64,000 nucleotides of DNA from Burkholderiales bacterium (GCA_017307865.1 JAFKGE010000035.1:1-64000); one strand, 5' to 3'; counted from the stretch's first letter, positions 44,393 through 53,829 are shown. Program-made: numbers and translations. Notes: generated from the sequence alone by a model not told the origin.

Positions 44393-46045
44393 ATGCAGCA
44401 AGGATGCGTTTTCTGGCCCAAAGAGGCCGCCAGGCACTACCGCGAATCGGGCCTCTGGAGCGGTCAGACCCTGTGGGACATGATGGCCCAAAGCATCGCG
44501 CGCACGCCGGACAAAACCGCCCTCGTCTCGGGCGAGTTGCGCCTGAACTACCGCGCGCTGGACGAGCAGTCGGCCAGCCTCGCCGCCGCCCTGCTGGCAC
44601 GCGGCCTGCAGCCGCTCGACCGGGTGGTCCTGCACCTGCCCAACGGCGTGGAATTCATCCTCTACTACCTGGCGCTGGTGCGCATCGGCGCGATTCCGGT
44701 CATGGCGCTGCGCGCGCACCGCGACACAGAAATCCGCCACTTCACGCGTGCCTCGCAGGCTGTGGCCTACATCGCGCCGGACGCGATCCGGGGCTTTGAC
44801 TACCGCGCGCTGGGCCAGGCGCTGCGGCAGGAGTTTGCCCACTTGAAGCACGTCGTCATCGTCGGCCAGGCCGGCGCCGGACAGATCAGCCACGAGGAGC
44901 TGGTGCGCGAAGGCCAGGCCATGACGGATCGGCAGCTGCGCCTGGCCGCCGTGCGCGTCGATGCCGAGGCCGTCGGCACCATCCTGCTGAGCGGCGGCAC
45001 CACGTCGCTACCCAAGCTGATTCCACGCACGCACCAGGACTACGTTCTCAATGCACGCTTGTGCGGCGCCGCCACGGGCTTCAATGCCGACACGGTGTTC
45101 ATGCCCATCCTGCCGCTGGCGCACAACTACAACCTGTGCTCGCCCGGCATCCTGGCCACCTTCTGCTACGGCGGCACCGTGGCGCTGTGCCCGTCGACCG
45201 AAACCGCCGATATCTTCCAGACGGTGCAGCAGCATGGCGTCACCGTCATCGCCGCGGCGCGGCCGCTGGTGGCGCGCTGGCTGGACGACGCCAGCATCGG
45301 CCAGTACGACCTGTCCTCGCTCAAGGTGGTGCAAAACGGCGGCACGCGCATGCCGCCCGAGTTTCGCCGTCGCATGATGCAGGAGCTGCACGTCACGCCG
45401 CAGGAGGTCTACGGCACCGCCGAGGGCCTGATCAACATGACGCCGCTGAACGCCAGCGAGGACATCCTGCTCAACAGCTCGGGCGAGCCGGTGAGCGAAT
45501 TCGACGAAATCAAGATCATCGACGAAGAGGGCAACGAACTGCCCGATGGCGTCGCCGGCGAGCTGGTCACGCGCGGGCCTTACACCATTTGCGGCTACTA
45601 CGATGCCCCCGAGGTCAACGCCAGCGCCTTCACACCCGACGGTTTCTACAAGATGGGCGATGTGGTGCGCAAGCACGGGCGCACGCTCTACGTCGAAGGA
45701 CGCAAGAAGGACGTGATCAACCGCGGCGGCGAAAAAATCGACTGCGAAGACGTCGAGAACATCCTGCTGCTGCACCCGGCGGTGCAAACCGCCAGCTTGG
45801 TGGCCATGCCGGACAAGGAATTCGGTGAAAAAGCCTGCGCCTTCGTCGTGCTCAAGGCTGGCCAGCCGTTCAGCTTCGCCGACATGGTGGCACACATGAA
45901 GCGCATCAAGGTGGCCGCGTTCAACATCCCCGAGCGCCTGGAAGTCGTCGACGCCTTGCCCACCAGCCCGGTGGGCAAGGTGCTCAAGCGCGAGCTGCGC
46001 CAGATCATCACCGACCACCTGGCGCGCGAAGCCACCGGCCAATAG
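44393..46045 (+). CDS. Aryl-acid AMP ligase, probable salicylyl-CoA ligase
   Basis: The 550-residue ANL enzyme strongly resembles 2,3-dihydroxybenzoate-AMP ligases such as EntE, with the opening FWPKEAARHYRESGLW, P-loop LSGGTTSLPKLIPRTH, PLAHNYNLCSPG and C-terminal SPVGKVLKRELRQ. EntE-like enzymes use o-hydroxybenzoates. In Streptomyces sp. WA46 a related ligase (SdgA) begins CoA-dependent salicylate breakdown by way of gentisyl-CoA. The next gene encodes the matching hydroxylase, so salicylate or anthranilate-like acids are likely substrates. No carrier-protein or siderophore gene is nearby. AAGGAG lies before the ATG. Confidence 0.85.
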   Translation: MQQGCVFWPKEAARHYRESGLWSGQTLWDMMAQSIARTPDKTALVSGELRLNYRALDEQSASLAAALLARGLQPLDRVVLHLPNGVEFILYYLALVRIGAIPVMALRAHRDTEIRHFTRASQAVAYIAPDAIRGFDYRALGQALRQEFAHLKHVVIVGQAGAGQISHEELVREGQAMTDRQLRLAAVRVDAEAVGTILLSGGTTSLPKLIPRTHQDYVLNARLCGAATGFNADTVFMPILPLAHNYNLCSPGILATFCYGGTVALCPSTETADIFQTVQQHGVTVIAAARPLVARWLDDASIGQYDLSSLKVVQNGGTRMPPEFRRRMMQELHVTPQEVYGTAEGLINMTPLNASEDILLNSSGEPVSEFDEIKIIDEEGNELPDGVAGELVTRGPYTICGYYDAPEVNASAFTPDGFYKMGDVVRKHGRTLYVEGRKKDVINRGGEKIDCEDVENILLLHPAVQTASLVAMPDKEFGEKACAFVVLKAGQPFSFADMVAHMKRIKVAAFNIPERLEVVDALPTSPVGKVLKRELRQIITDHLAREATGQ

Positions 46046-46059
46046 CAGGAGCATTTCCC

Positions 46060-47214
46060 ATGAAAATCGACATCATCGGCGCCGGCCCCGCCGGCCTGCA
46101 TTTCGCCTCGCTCATGAAGCGCCTGAACCCGCGCCACGAGATCACCATCCACGAGCGCGGACCGCGCAGCGCCACCTGGGGCTTCGGCGTGGTGTTTTCC
46201 GACCAGGCGCTGGACTTTCTGCGCACCGACGACAACGAGCTGTTCGAGTACCTGCGCCCGCACATGGAGAGCTGGAGCGACCTCACGATCAACCACAACG
46301 GCACCAGCGTGCCGATCGCCGGCAACGGCTACGCCGCGATCGGACGGCTGCAAATGCTCTCGCTGCTGTACCAGCACGTCGAGCGCCTGGGCGTCACGAT
46401 CCGCTTCGACACCGAGATCACGTCGCTCGCGCAGCTCAAGGGCGCCGACCTGATCCTCGCGGCCAACGGCGCGTCGTCCTGGGTGCGCGAGGAAAACCGC
46501 GACAAGTTCGCCACCACCACCGACATCCGGCCCAACAAGTTCATGTGGTGCGGCTCCACCATGCCGTTCGACACCCTGAGCCTGAGCTTCCACGAAACCG
46601 GCACTGGCGTTTTTTGCGCGCACCACTATCGCTACACGCCGGCGATGAGCACCTTCCTGATCGAGGTGACCGACGAGACCTGGAAGCGCACCGGATTCGA
46701 TCGCATGAGCAACGACGAGGCCATGCGCCATTGCGAAAAAGTCTTCGCGCGCGAGCTGGGCGGCCACCCCATCCTGTCAAACAACTCGTACTGGCGCAAT
46801 TTCCCGGTGATCTGGAACGGGCGCTGGCACTTCGACAACGTGGTGCTGATGGGTGACGCGCTGCGGCCGGCGCACTTTTCCATCGGCTCGGGTACGCGCA
46901 TGGCGATGCTCGACGCCGTGGCGCTGTGCAACGCGTTCAGGGAAACCGACGACGACGTGCCTGCCGCGCTCGCGCGCTTTCGCGAGCTGCGCATGCCCGT
47001 AATGAAGAAAATCTGGGACGCCGCCAATCGCAGCATGCGCTGGTACGAGGAGATGGACAAACTCGTGCCAACCCAGAACGCGATCGAATTCGCCTACGAC
47101 TACATGACCCGCACCGGCCGGATCAGTCACGCCAAGGTGCGCGAGATCGATCCGCGCCTTGCCGCCGCCTACGAAAGTCAGCACCCGGAAGTCCTCGACG
47201 CTCCCGGGGCTTGA
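46060..47214 (+). CDS. FAD monooxygenase, probable salicylyl-CoA 5-hydroxylase
   Basis: The 384-residue flavoprotein has the dinucleotide-binding motif IIGAGPAGLHFASLMKRLN and the GD motif VLMGDALRPAHFSIGSGTR. It matches the N-terminal monooxygenase part of bifunctional salicylyl-CoA 5-hydroxylases, but lacks their C-terminal old-yellow-enzyme domain (these run to about 780 residues). The GFGVVFSDQALDFL segment is typical of this branch. It would hydroxylate salicylyl-CoA to gentisyl-CoA. AGGAG precedes the ATG at 46060, 14 bases after the ligase. It ends the operon. 156 bp to ribH hold no other gene. Confidence 0.82.
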   Translation: MKIDIIGAGPAGLHFASLMKRLNPRHEITIHERGPRSATWGFGVVFSDQALDFLRTDDNELFEYLRPHMESWSDLTINHNGTSVPIAGNGYAAIGRLQMLSLLYQHVERLGVTIRFDTEITSLAQLKGADLILAANGASSWVREENRDKFATTTDIRPNKFMWCGSTMPFDTLSLSFHETGTGVFCAHHYRYTPAMSTFLIEVTDETWKRTGFDRMSNDEAMRHCEKVFARELGGHPILSNNSYWRNFPVIWNGRWHFDNVVLMGDALRPAHFSIGSGTRMAMLDAVALCNAFRETDDDVPAALARFRELRMPVMKKIWDAANRSMRWYEEMDKLVPTQNAIEFAYDYMTRTGRISHAKVREIDPRLAAAYESQHPEVLDAPGA

Positions 47215-47370
47215 TGCCCCGGCCGCTTCCACGGCCAGGCCGCGCTCCCTCAGGATTTCCGTGGTGGCGCCTTGTGGCCACCGGCCGACCCAAAAAAGTA
47301 CATCGCACTTGAGCACACGTCACAGGGCGGTATGCCGCGTGGGCTTGCCGCGCATCACTCATCACTCGCA

Positions 47371-47862
47371 TCACTCGGGCGCGTGACGCGCCAGAGCCGC
47401 GTGCGCCGCCAGCGTCTGCGCGCAGGCGCGCGCGGCTTCGGCGCCCTTGGCCACGAAGTGCTGGCTGAAGAAGGCGCGGTGCGTCTCGTGCTCGTGAAAG
47501 TCCTTGGGCGTGAGCACCACCGAAAACACCGGCACGCCCGCGTCCAGCTGCACGCGCATCAGGGCGTCGATGACGGCGCCGGCGACGAATTCGTGGCGAT
47601 AGATGCCGCCGTCGACCACCAGCGCGCAGGCGACGATGGCGTCCACCGTGCCGCTGCGCGCCAGGCGCTGGGCCAGCAGGGGGATCTCGAACGCGCCGGG
47701 CAGCTGGTGCACCGCCACGTGAGGCGGCGCGCCCGGCCACAGGCGCGCGCATTCGGCCACGAAGCCGGCGTGGCCCTGGCGCACGATGTCGGCGTGCCAG
47801 CCGGCCTGCACGAAGGCGATGCGCGGCGGCGCGGAGGTTTGGGAGACAGTGGGCTGATTCAT
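47371..47862 (-). CDS. ribH: 6,7-dimethyl-8-ribityllumazine synthase, type II
   Basis: The 163-residue enzyme joins the aminouracil and the butanone-phosphate to make the riboflavin precursor lumazine. VHQLPGAFEIPLLAQRL and DAIVACALVVDGGIYRHEFVA are family motifs; the catalytic histidine is in the KDFHEHETHRAFF region. The sequence is more like the RibH2 group, known from Brucella and rhizobia. It is downstream of an FMN riboswitch and not beside other rib genes. GGAG is near the ATG at 47862. It may be a second lumazine synthase, switched on when FMN is low. Confidence 0.9.
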   Translation of the reverse strand: MNQPTVSQTSAPPRIAFVQAGWHADIVRQGHAGFVAECARLWPGAPPHVAVHQLPGAFEIPLLAQRLARSGTVDAIVACALVVDGGIYRHEFVAGAVIDALMRVQLDAGVPVFSVVLTPKDFHEHETHRAFFSQHFVAKGAEAARACAQTLAAHAALARHAPE

Positions 47863-47959
47863 GGTGAGCTCCAGTCGAGTGGGTGGCCAGAATCAGGGCG
47901 CACGGCGCACGCACGGCCGCGCGCAGGTCGCCCCTGCGCCGGCCGCACGCCGTCGCGCT

Positions 47960-48104
47960 CTCTTTCATCCGGACTGTGACCGTCGGCCCCGGCATCGCAC
48001 CGGGTCTGCTGACCCCGCGCCTTCAAGCCGAAGGCACGGGCGCTCGCGGGCTCCGGGCCAAGGCCCGATACCGCCGGTGGGGACTTTCACCCCGCCCTGA
48101 GAAC
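47960..48104 (-). promoter_or_regulatory. FMN riboswitch (RFN element)
   Basis: The minus strand carries the conserved blocks of the RFN element in order: TCAGGGCGGGGTGAAAGTCC, then ACCGGCGGTAT, GAGCCCGCGAGCG, GGTCAGCAGACCCGG, CCGACGGTCAC and AGTCCGGATGAAAGAG. It ends about 98 bases before the ribH start, leaving room for an expression platform. It would sense FMN and control ribH. The rest of the 418-bp gap between ribH and the DUF808 gene holds repeat copy i and no gene. Confidence 0.95.
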
Positions 48105-48216
48105 GCTGCGCGGCACGGTGCAAAGCCCGAGGCTTCATCGCGTGTCGCGCGCCGCGATCTTAGGCGCGCCCGTCGCCCGGCCATGCCGCGCAGGCGACAG
48201 GCATGCCCTCTCGAAA

Positions 48217-48281
48217 ACTATGTTATTGATAGCTGCCTGCGCTTGCCACATGCTGGCTGCAGGCCGAAAACATTCAAAATC
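48217..48281 (+). repeat. Interspersed ~65-bp repeat, copy i
   Basis: The core TTATTGATAGCTGCCTGCGC is followed by GCTGGCTGCAGGCCG and ACATTCAAAATC. Its last two bases fall within the complement of the DUF808 stop codon. Confidence 0.8.
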
Positions 48282-49254
48282 ATGACGCTGCGGCTGCCTT
48301 GGGTCGCAGCTTGCCCAGCAGGCTCACCACCCCCACCGCCAGCGCGCCCACGACGACGCCCGTCACGGCGTTGACGCCCAGGCTGACCAGCGAGCTGGCC
48401 ACCCCTGCCAGGTTGCCGGTCCAGTCGTCCACCAGATGGTGCAGGGCCGGCACGCCGTGCACGATGATGCCGCCGCCGACCAGGAACATCGCCGCCGTGC
48501 CGGCCACCGACAAAAACTTCATCAGCCACGGCGCCAGCACCAGGATGGCGCGGCCCAGGCCCTGCGCGGCGGCGCTGGCACGCCGGCTCAGCCACAGGCC
48601 CGCATCGTCCAGCTTGACGATGCCGCCCACCAGGCCGTAGACGCCGGCCGTCATGACGATGGCGATGCCCACCAGCACGGCCAGCTGCGTCCAGAAGCCG
48701 GCCTGCGCGACGGTGCCCAGGGTGATGGCGATGATCTCGGCCGAAAGGATGAAGTCGGTGCGCACGGCGCCCGCGATCTTGGCCTTTTCCAGCGCGGCCA
48801 GGTCGACGGCGGGGTCGGCCAGCGCGGCCTCCAGTTCGGCCGCGTGCGCCTCGTCCTCGGCCTTGGGGTGCAGCAGCTTGTGCGCCACCTTCTCGAAGCC
48901 CTCGAAGCACAGATAGGCGCCGCCCACCATCAGCAGCGGCGTCACCGCCCAGGGCGCGAAGGCGCTGATCAGCAGCGCGGCCGGCACCAGGATGGCCTTG
49001 TTGCGCAGCGAGCCCTTGGCCACCGCCCACACCACCGGGAGCTCGCGGTTGGCCGTCACGCCGGTGACCTGCTGGGCGTTCAGCGCCAGGTCGTCGCCCA
49101 GCACGCCGGCGGTCTTGTTGGCCGACAGCTTGGTCAGTGCCGCCACGTCGTCGGTCATGGCGGCGGCCTTCTTGGCCGAGATCTTGGTCATGACGGCGAC
49201 GTCGTCCAGCACGGTGGCGATGTCGTCGAGCAGGGCCAGCAGGCTGCTTGCCAT
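48280..49254 (-). CDS. DUF808 (YedI-like) inner-membrane protein
   Basis: The 324-residue membrane protein resembles E. coli YedI. The N-terminal cytoplasmic stretch has repeated [17 protein letters not shown] and a basic [12 protein letters not shown] pattern. Several membrane segments follow ([52 protein letters not shown]). Its function is not known; members are widespread in proteobacteria. AAAGGA precedes the ATG at 49254. It lies 36 bases downstream of dusC on the same strand, so they may form one transcript. Confidence 0.88.
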   Translation of the reverse strand: MASSLLALLDDIATVLDDVAVMTKISAKKAAAMTDDVAALTKLSANKTAGVLGDDLALNAQQVTGVTANRELPVVWAVAKGSLRNKAILVPAALLISAFAPWAVTPLLMVGGAYLCFEGFEKVAHKLLHPKAEDEAHAAELEAALADPAVDLAALEKAKIAGAVRTDFILSAEIIAITLGTVAQAGFWTQLAVLVGIAIVMTAGVYGLVGGIVKLDDAGLWLSRRASAAAQGLGRAILVLAPWLMKFLSVAGTAAMFLVGGGIIVHGVPALHHLVDDWTGNLAGVASSLVSLGVNAVTGVVVGALAVGVVSLLGKLRPKAAAAS

Positions 49255-49290
49255 GGGGCGGTCCTTTCGCGGTGGGTGGCGCTTGGCGGT

Positions 49291-50310
49291 TTATGCGGTC
49301 GTTTCGGCCTCTGGCGCCCGTGCAGCAAGCGCGGCCAGCTCTTGATGTTGTAGCAACCAGGCCGCGATGGCCTCGGGCTCGTTGCTGGCGCGCAGGGCGT
49401 CGAAGGCCTGCTGGGCCTCGGGATAGGCGTGGCGCAAATAGTTCAGCCACTGCTTCAGGCGCCCGGCGCGGTGGCGGCGCTCGACGCGGCCGCACACGTC
49501 CTGCCAGAACTCGGCCAGCAGCGGCAGCACCTGCGGCCAGGGCAGCGCGGCGACGCACGGGTCCACAGCTGCGTCGGCCATCGGCCGGCCGGCGTCGTGC
49601 CAGCGAATGGCGCGCGCCAGCGCTGGCCGGCGCACCAGGCCGCGGCCCAGCATCAGCGCGCTGCAGCCCGTGACCGCGCGGCAGCGCAGCGCGTCATCCA
49701 CCGTCCAGATGTCGCCGTTGGCGATCACCGGCAGGCGCACGCCTTCGCACACGGTGGCAATCGACTCCCAGTACGCCGGCGGCCGATAACCCTGCGCCTT
49801 GGTGCGCGCGTGCACCGCCAGCTCGCTGGCGCCGCCGGCCTCCAGCGCCTGGGCGCATTCCAGCGCGCGGCGCTCGTCGTCGATGCCCAGGCGCATCTTG
49901 GCCGACACCGCGATGTGCGCCGGCACCGCGCGGCGCACGGCGGCCACGATGGCGTGCATCAGCTCGGGCTCGTCCATCAGCACCACGCCGCCGCGGTGGC
50001 GGTTCACCGTCTTGGCCGGGCAGCCGAAGTTGAGGTCGATGCCGGCCGGCCGCAGCTCGGCCAGGCGCGCGGCGTTGTCGGCCAGGCAGGCCGGGTCGCT
50101 GCCCAGCAGCTGCGGGCGCACCGGCACCCCCGCGGGCGTGCGGCTGCCGCGCAGCAGCTCGGGCACGATGCGGGTGAAGCTGCGCAGCGGCAGCAGCTGG
50201 TCGGTGATGCGGATGAACTCCGACACGCAGCGGTCCACTCCGTCCACCCGGGTCAGCACGGTGCGCAGGCCGTGGTCGAGCAGGCCTTCCATGGGGGCGA
50301 GAATCAGCAT
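49291..50310 (-). CDS. dusC: tRNA-dihydrouridine synthase C
   Basis: The 339-residue flavoenzyme reduces a uridine of tRNA to dihydrouridine (position 16 in E. coli). The start [16 protein letters not shown], the active-site cysteine in [16 protein letters not shown], the [16 protein letters not shown] segment and the FMN site [10 protein letters not shown] are all present. The ordering places it with DusC rather than DusA or DusB. The final ~20 residues, from [12 protein letters not shown] onward, are encoded by DNA that matches repeat copy j, so the C terminus may be repeat-derived. It diverges from the cytochrome gene. Confidence 0.92.
   Translation of the reverse strand: MLILAPMEGLLDHGLRTVLTRVDGVDRCVSEFIRITDQLLPLRSFTRIVPELLRGSRTPAGVPVRPQLLGSDPACLADNAARLAELRPAGIDLNFGCPAKTVNRHRGGVVLMDEPELMHAIVAAVRRAVPAHIAVSAKMRLGIDDERRALECAQALEAGGASELAVHARTKAQGYRPPAYWESIATVCEGVRLPVIANGDIWTVDDALRCRAVTGCSALMLGRGLVRRPALARAIRWHDAGRPMADAAVDPCVAALPWPQVLPLLAEFWQDVCGRVERRHRAGRLKQWLNYLRHAYPEAQQAFDALRASNEPEAIAAWLLQHQELAALAARAPEAETTA
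49298..49357 (-). repeat. Interspersed ~65-bp repeat, copy j, at the dusC 3' end
   Basis: The minus-strand reading has ATCAAGAGCTGGCCGCGCTTG followed by GGGCGCCAGAGGCCGAAAC, matching the repeat while coding the last DusC residues. Codons CTA, CAA, CAT and CAA are AT-rich for this gene. Divergence is greater than in other copies. Confidence 0.65.
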
Positions 50311-50487
50311 CGGGCGTCGGGCGGCAAGGGGCGGGCGTGGGCGGGCAAGACGGGGATTGTCGCGCGCCCTCCGCAGCGCGCCGCTTTGCACGCGTCGTGT
50401 GATACAAATGGCCGCCCCACGCGCCCCACCCGGTGCGCCGTTTCTGCCGTGCTTCACGGCGTGCCGACCTGTAGCCTGTTCGTCCCG

Positions 50488-51237
50488 ATGCGCTGTTTCA
50501 TCCAAGGCCTGTGCGCCATCGTCTGCCTTTTGAGCGGGGGCCTGTTGGCCAGCGCCAGCGCGCAGACCGCGCCCCCCTTCCACGACGACATGGCCCAGCG
50601 CACCCTGGCCTGCACGGCCTGTCACGGCGACCAGGGCCGCGCCGGCCCCGACGGCTATTACCCGCGCCTGGCCGGCAAGCCCGCCGGCTACCTGTACAAC
50701 CAGCTGCTCAACTTTCGCGACGGCCGGCGCCCCTACGGGCTGATGATCGACATGGTGGACGTGCTGAGCGATGCCTACCTGATGGAAATCGCCCAGCACT
50801 TCGCCGCGCTGGACGTGCCCTACCCGCCCCCCGCCGCGCCGGCCCAGGCGCCCGCGCCCGCCCTGCTGCAGCGCGGGCGCACGCTGGCCCTGCAGGGCGA
50901 CGTCGCGCAGCGCCTGCCGGCCTGCGCCGCCTGCCACGGCGAGGCGCTGATGGGCGTGCAGCCGCGCTTTCCGGCCCTGCTGGGTCTGCCGGCCGACTAC
51001 CTGACGGCGCAGCTGGGCGGCTGGAAGACCGGCCAGCGCCGCGCCCACGCGCCCGACTGCATGGCCGAGGTGGTGCGCCGCCTGAGCGACGCCGACGCCC
51101 ACGCCGTCGTCAGCTGGCTGGCCAGCCAGCCGGTGCCGGCGCAGACCCACCCAGCGCCCGCGCCGGCGCAAGAGCGCCCGCCCGCGTCCGACCTGCGCTG
51201 CGGCAGCGCGCCCCTCGCTGCGGAGGCCGCGCGATGA
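50488..51237 (+). CDS. Diheme cytochrome c
   Basis: The 249-residue protein has a signal peptide ([22 protein letters not shown]) and two heme motifs, CTACH and CAACH, each followed by a typical cytochrome c domain (for example [20 protein letters not shown]). This is the cytochrome c4/c553-like two-domain type. It is periplasmic. The next gene, a triheme cytochrome, starts within its stop codon (ATGA), so the pair is co-translated. No dehydrogenase gene is adjacent. The ATG at 50488 lies after the signal-peptide boundary expected and lacks a strong Shine-Dalgarno. Confidence 0.9.
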   Translation: MRCFIQGLCAIVCLLSGGLLASASAQTAPPFHDDMAQRTLACTACHGDQGRAGPDGYYPRLAGKPAGYLYNQLLNFRDGRRPYGLMIDMVDVLSDAYLMEIAQHFAALDVPYPPPAAPAQAPAPALLQRGRTLALQGDVAQRLPACAACHGEALMGVQPRFPALLGLPADYLTAQLGGWKTGQRRAHAPDCMAEVVRRLSDADAHAVVSWLASQPVPAQTHPAPAPAQERPPASDLRCGSAPLAAEAAR

Positions 51238-52535
51238 GGCGCCTGTCCCGCATTCTGGCGGCCCTCGTGGCCCTGGCGCTGCTGGCGCTGGCGGCGCTGT
51301 GGCAGATCAACTTCAACGACGGCGTGGACCTGAACCAGCCGCCCGTCCCGGTAGCCGACGCGCAGGCCCAGCTGCAGCGCGGCGCCTACCTGGCGCGCAT
51401 CGGCAATTGCCTGGCCTGCCACACCGCGCGCGGTGGCGCGCCCGGCGCCGGCGGGCTGGCGATCGCCACCGACTTCGGCACCGCCTACACCAGCAACCTC
51501 ACGCCCGACCCCGAGCACGGCATCGGCCGCTGGTCGGCGGCGGCCTTCTGGCGCGCCCTGCACCACGGCCGCGCGGCCGACGGCCGGCTGCTGGTGCCGG
51601 TGTTTCCGTACACCCACACCACGCTGCTGACGCGCGCCGACTCCGACGCGCTGTTCGCCTGGTTTCGCCAGCTGCCCGCCAGCCCCACGCCGGTGCCGGC
51701 CAACGCGCTGCGCTGGCCCTATGGCACGCAGGCCGCGCTGGCGGTGTGGCGCGCGCTGTACTTCCGGCCCGGCAGCCTGGCGCCCGAGCCGGCGCAGGAC
51801 GCGCGCTGGAACCAGGGCGCCTACCTGGTGCGCGGCGTGGCGCACTGCTCGGTCTGCCACGCCACGCGCGACGCGCTGGGCGGCGCCGACTGGCGCCAGC
51901 TGGGCGGCAACCGGCTGGGTGGGCAGGGCTGGTATGCGCCCTCGCTGCACGACGCGCGCCAGGCCAGCCTGGCCGACTGGACGACGGCCGACATCGCCCG
52001 CCTGCTGCAAACCGGCGTGACCGGGCACGGCCGCGCCAGCGGCCCCATGGCCGAGGTGGTGCTGCACGGCACCCAGTACCTGAGCGACGCCGACGCCGCC
52101 GCCATGGCGACTTATTTGAAGGCGCTGCCGCAGACCGCCGTGCCGGCGCCGGCCGCCCCATCCCAGCCGCGCGCACCCAGCCCGGTGGCGCTGGCCGGCG
52201 CCAAGGTGTATGACAAGCAATGCGCCCAGTGCCACGGCGCGCAGGGCCAGGGCGTGGGCGGCTTGGCCTATCCGCCGCTGGCCGGCAACCGGGCCGTCAC
52301 CATGGCGCCGGCCGACAACCTGCTGCAGCACGTGCTGTACGGCGGCTTCAACGCGGCCACCGCGGGCTACCCACGGCCCTTCGGCATGCCGCCCTTCGTG
52401 CTCACGCTCAGCAACGCCGAGATCGCCGCCGTGTTGAGCTACGTGCGCACGGCCTGGGGCAACTCGGCCAGCGAGCTCAGCGCGCTCGAGGTGCACAGCC
52501 TGCGGCAGCGCAACGCGCCCGTCGCCAAGCGCTAG
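51234..52535 (+). CDS. Triheme cytochrome c, AdhB-like
   Basis: The 433-residue protein has an N-terminal membrane anchor or signal ([17 protein letters not shown]) and three heme motifs: CLACH, CSVCH and CAQCH. The arrangement is that of the membrane-bound cytochrome subunits of alcohol, aldehyde or gluconate dehydrogenases and of some periplasmic oxidase partners. [20 protein letters not shown] and [13 protein letters not shown] are typical. It overlaps the diheme gene by four bases. With no dehydrogenase nearby, its electron donor is unknown. The downstream gene is 118 bases away and is not part of the redox module. Confidence 0.9.
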   Translation: MRRLSRILAALVALALLALAALWQINFNDGVDLNQPPVPVADAQAQLQRGAYLARIGNCLACHTARGGAPGAGGLAIATDFGTAYTSNLTPDPEHGIGRWSAAAFWRALHHGRAADGRLLVPVFPYTHTTLLTRADSDALFAWFRQLPASPTPVPANALRWPYGTQAALAVWRALYFRPGSLAPEPAQDARWNQGAYLVRGVAHCSVCHATRDALGGADWRQLGGNRLGGQGWYAPSLHDARQASLADWTTADIARLLQTGVTGHGRASGPMAEVVLHGTQYLSDADAAAMATYLKALPQTAVPAPAAPSQPRAPSPVALAGAKVYDKQCAQCHGAQGQGVGGLAYPPLAGNRAVTMAPADNLLQHVLYGGFNAATAGYPRPFGMPPFVLTLSNAEIAAVLSYVRTAWGNSASELSALEVHSLRQRNAPVAKR

Positions 52536-52653
52536 CCTTCCGTCGGCCGGCCGGATGGCGGTCTGCGCGGGCCACCTATACTTCCCGGTCATACAAGGCA
52601 CGCTCGCCGCGACAACCCCGGCGAACCGACAAGGCCACACGAGGGAGTCTCCG

Positions 52654-53811
52654 ATGGGTTTGAGTTGGTTTTCCGACGCGCAGAACCGCGCCGCCGCCCC
52701 GCCGGCGGCGGGCCGGCTCACGCCGGAAGCGCCAGCCGCCGCCCATGCGTCCGACGCCGACGCCCAGGGGCCGTCCTGGCAGGACATGGTGCGCCAGCTG
52801 GGCGAGGAAGTCGCCACCTCGCTGAACACCGCCACCGAGCAGCTCACGCGCCTGAACCGCCTGGAGCCTGGCCTGGTGCGCAGCCTGACGCCGATCCAGG
52901 ACGCGGTGGAGCGCGCCCGCCAGGCCGGCATGGCCGCGCAGCACGTGCTGCGCCTGTGCGAAGACCCGCCGCCGCAGCGGCGCGAGGTGCTGAACCTGGC
53001 CGACGTCGCGCACGCCGCGCTCACCGCCCGCAGCGACTGGCTGCGCCGCCGGCGCATCACCGTGCGCAAGGGTTTTTCGGCGGCGCTGGTGTACGCCGAC
53101 TCCAGCCTGCTGTACCAGCTGATCGACGAGCTGCTGCTGTGGGTGGGCCAGCTGGGCGCCGACATCGCCGTCAGCGTCGAATCCTCGCAAAGCACCGGGC
53201 GCCCGCGCCTGCAGGTGGTGTCGCAGCGCGCGCCCGCCACCGCGCCGCCGAACGTCTGGCGTGGCGTGCGCTGGGTGCTGTGGCACCAGTTGGCGCGCAT
53301 GCTGGACGCGCAGACCGAGCTGGACCTGAAGGAGCAGCACGTGCGCATCAGCGTCAGCCTGCGTGCGGCCACGCCCGAGCAGATCGGCCGCGCGGCCGAG
53401 GAGCAGGTCGAGCCCTCCAGCGTGTCGGCCGGCATCGCCGGCTGCCGCGTGCTGATCGTGTCCGACAACGCGCAGCGCCGCGCCCAGTGCCTGCAGGCGC
53501 TGGCCGGCTACGGCCTGATCATGGACAGCGCCGAGGACACCCACCACGCCCGCCAGCAGGCCCTGCAGCGCCTGCCCGACGCCGTGGTGTACGACGCCAG
53601 CGTGGCGCCGCGCGACGTCGCCGTGCTGCGTGCGCAACTGCTGGAAAACTCCGGCACCCCCGCCGCCTTCATCGAGATCCAGGACCAGGCCGGCATCGCC
53701 GACTTCCAAGCCTCCACCGTCGGCGCCGAATTCACCGGTCACGTCTCGGCCGCCGCGCTCAACCAGGCCCTGGGGCCGGCGCTGGTGTTCGAGCTCTGCC
53801 GAGTCTTGTGA
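52654..53811 (+). CDS. Degenerate histidine-kinase/receiver-like protein
   Basis: The 385-residue protein looks like a hybrid sensor kinase that has lost its catalytic residues. Residues about 45-150 resemble a kinase helical region, but no His-Asp-Leu-Arg H-box is seen. The N-box position reads LIDELLLWVGQLG and the later WHQLARMLDA resembles a G2 helix; the glycine-rich loops are missing. The C-terminal part resembles a receiver: RVLIVSDNAQRR keeps one acid, VVYDASVAP keeps the central aspartate, but the conserved lysine appears to be replaced (EFTGHVS). GAGGGAG precedes the ATG. It may act by binding, not phosphotransfer. Confidence 0.7.
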   Translation: MGLSWFSDAQNRAAAPPAAGRLTPEAPAAAHASDADAQGPSWQDMVRQLGEEVATSLNTATEQLTRLNRLEPGLVRSLTPIQDAVERARQAGMAAQHVLRLCEDPPPQRREVLNLADVAHAALTARSDWLRRRRITVRKGFSAALVYADSSLLYQLIDELLLWVGQLGADIAVSVESSQSTGRPRLQVVSQRAPATAPPNVWRGVRWVLWHQLARMLDAQTELDLKEQHVRISVSLRAATPEQIGRAAEEQVEPSSVSAGIAGCRVLIVSDNAQRRAQCLQALAGYGLIMDSAEDTHHARQQALQRLPDAVVYDASVAPRDVAVLRAQLLENSGTPAAFIEIQDQAGIADFQASTVGAEFTGHVSAAALNQALGPALVFELCRVL

Positions 53812-53829
53812 CCACCCCCAAGCTCCACA

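Noticed and set aside
44393..46045. Siderophore (enterobactin-type) EntE gene
   Set aside because: There are no isochorismate, carrier-protein or NRPS genes nearby, whereas gentisate genes flank it.
47340..47380. CRISPR-like short direct repeats (CATCACT)
   Set aside because: Only three or four heptamers with irregular spacing; no spacers and no cas genes.
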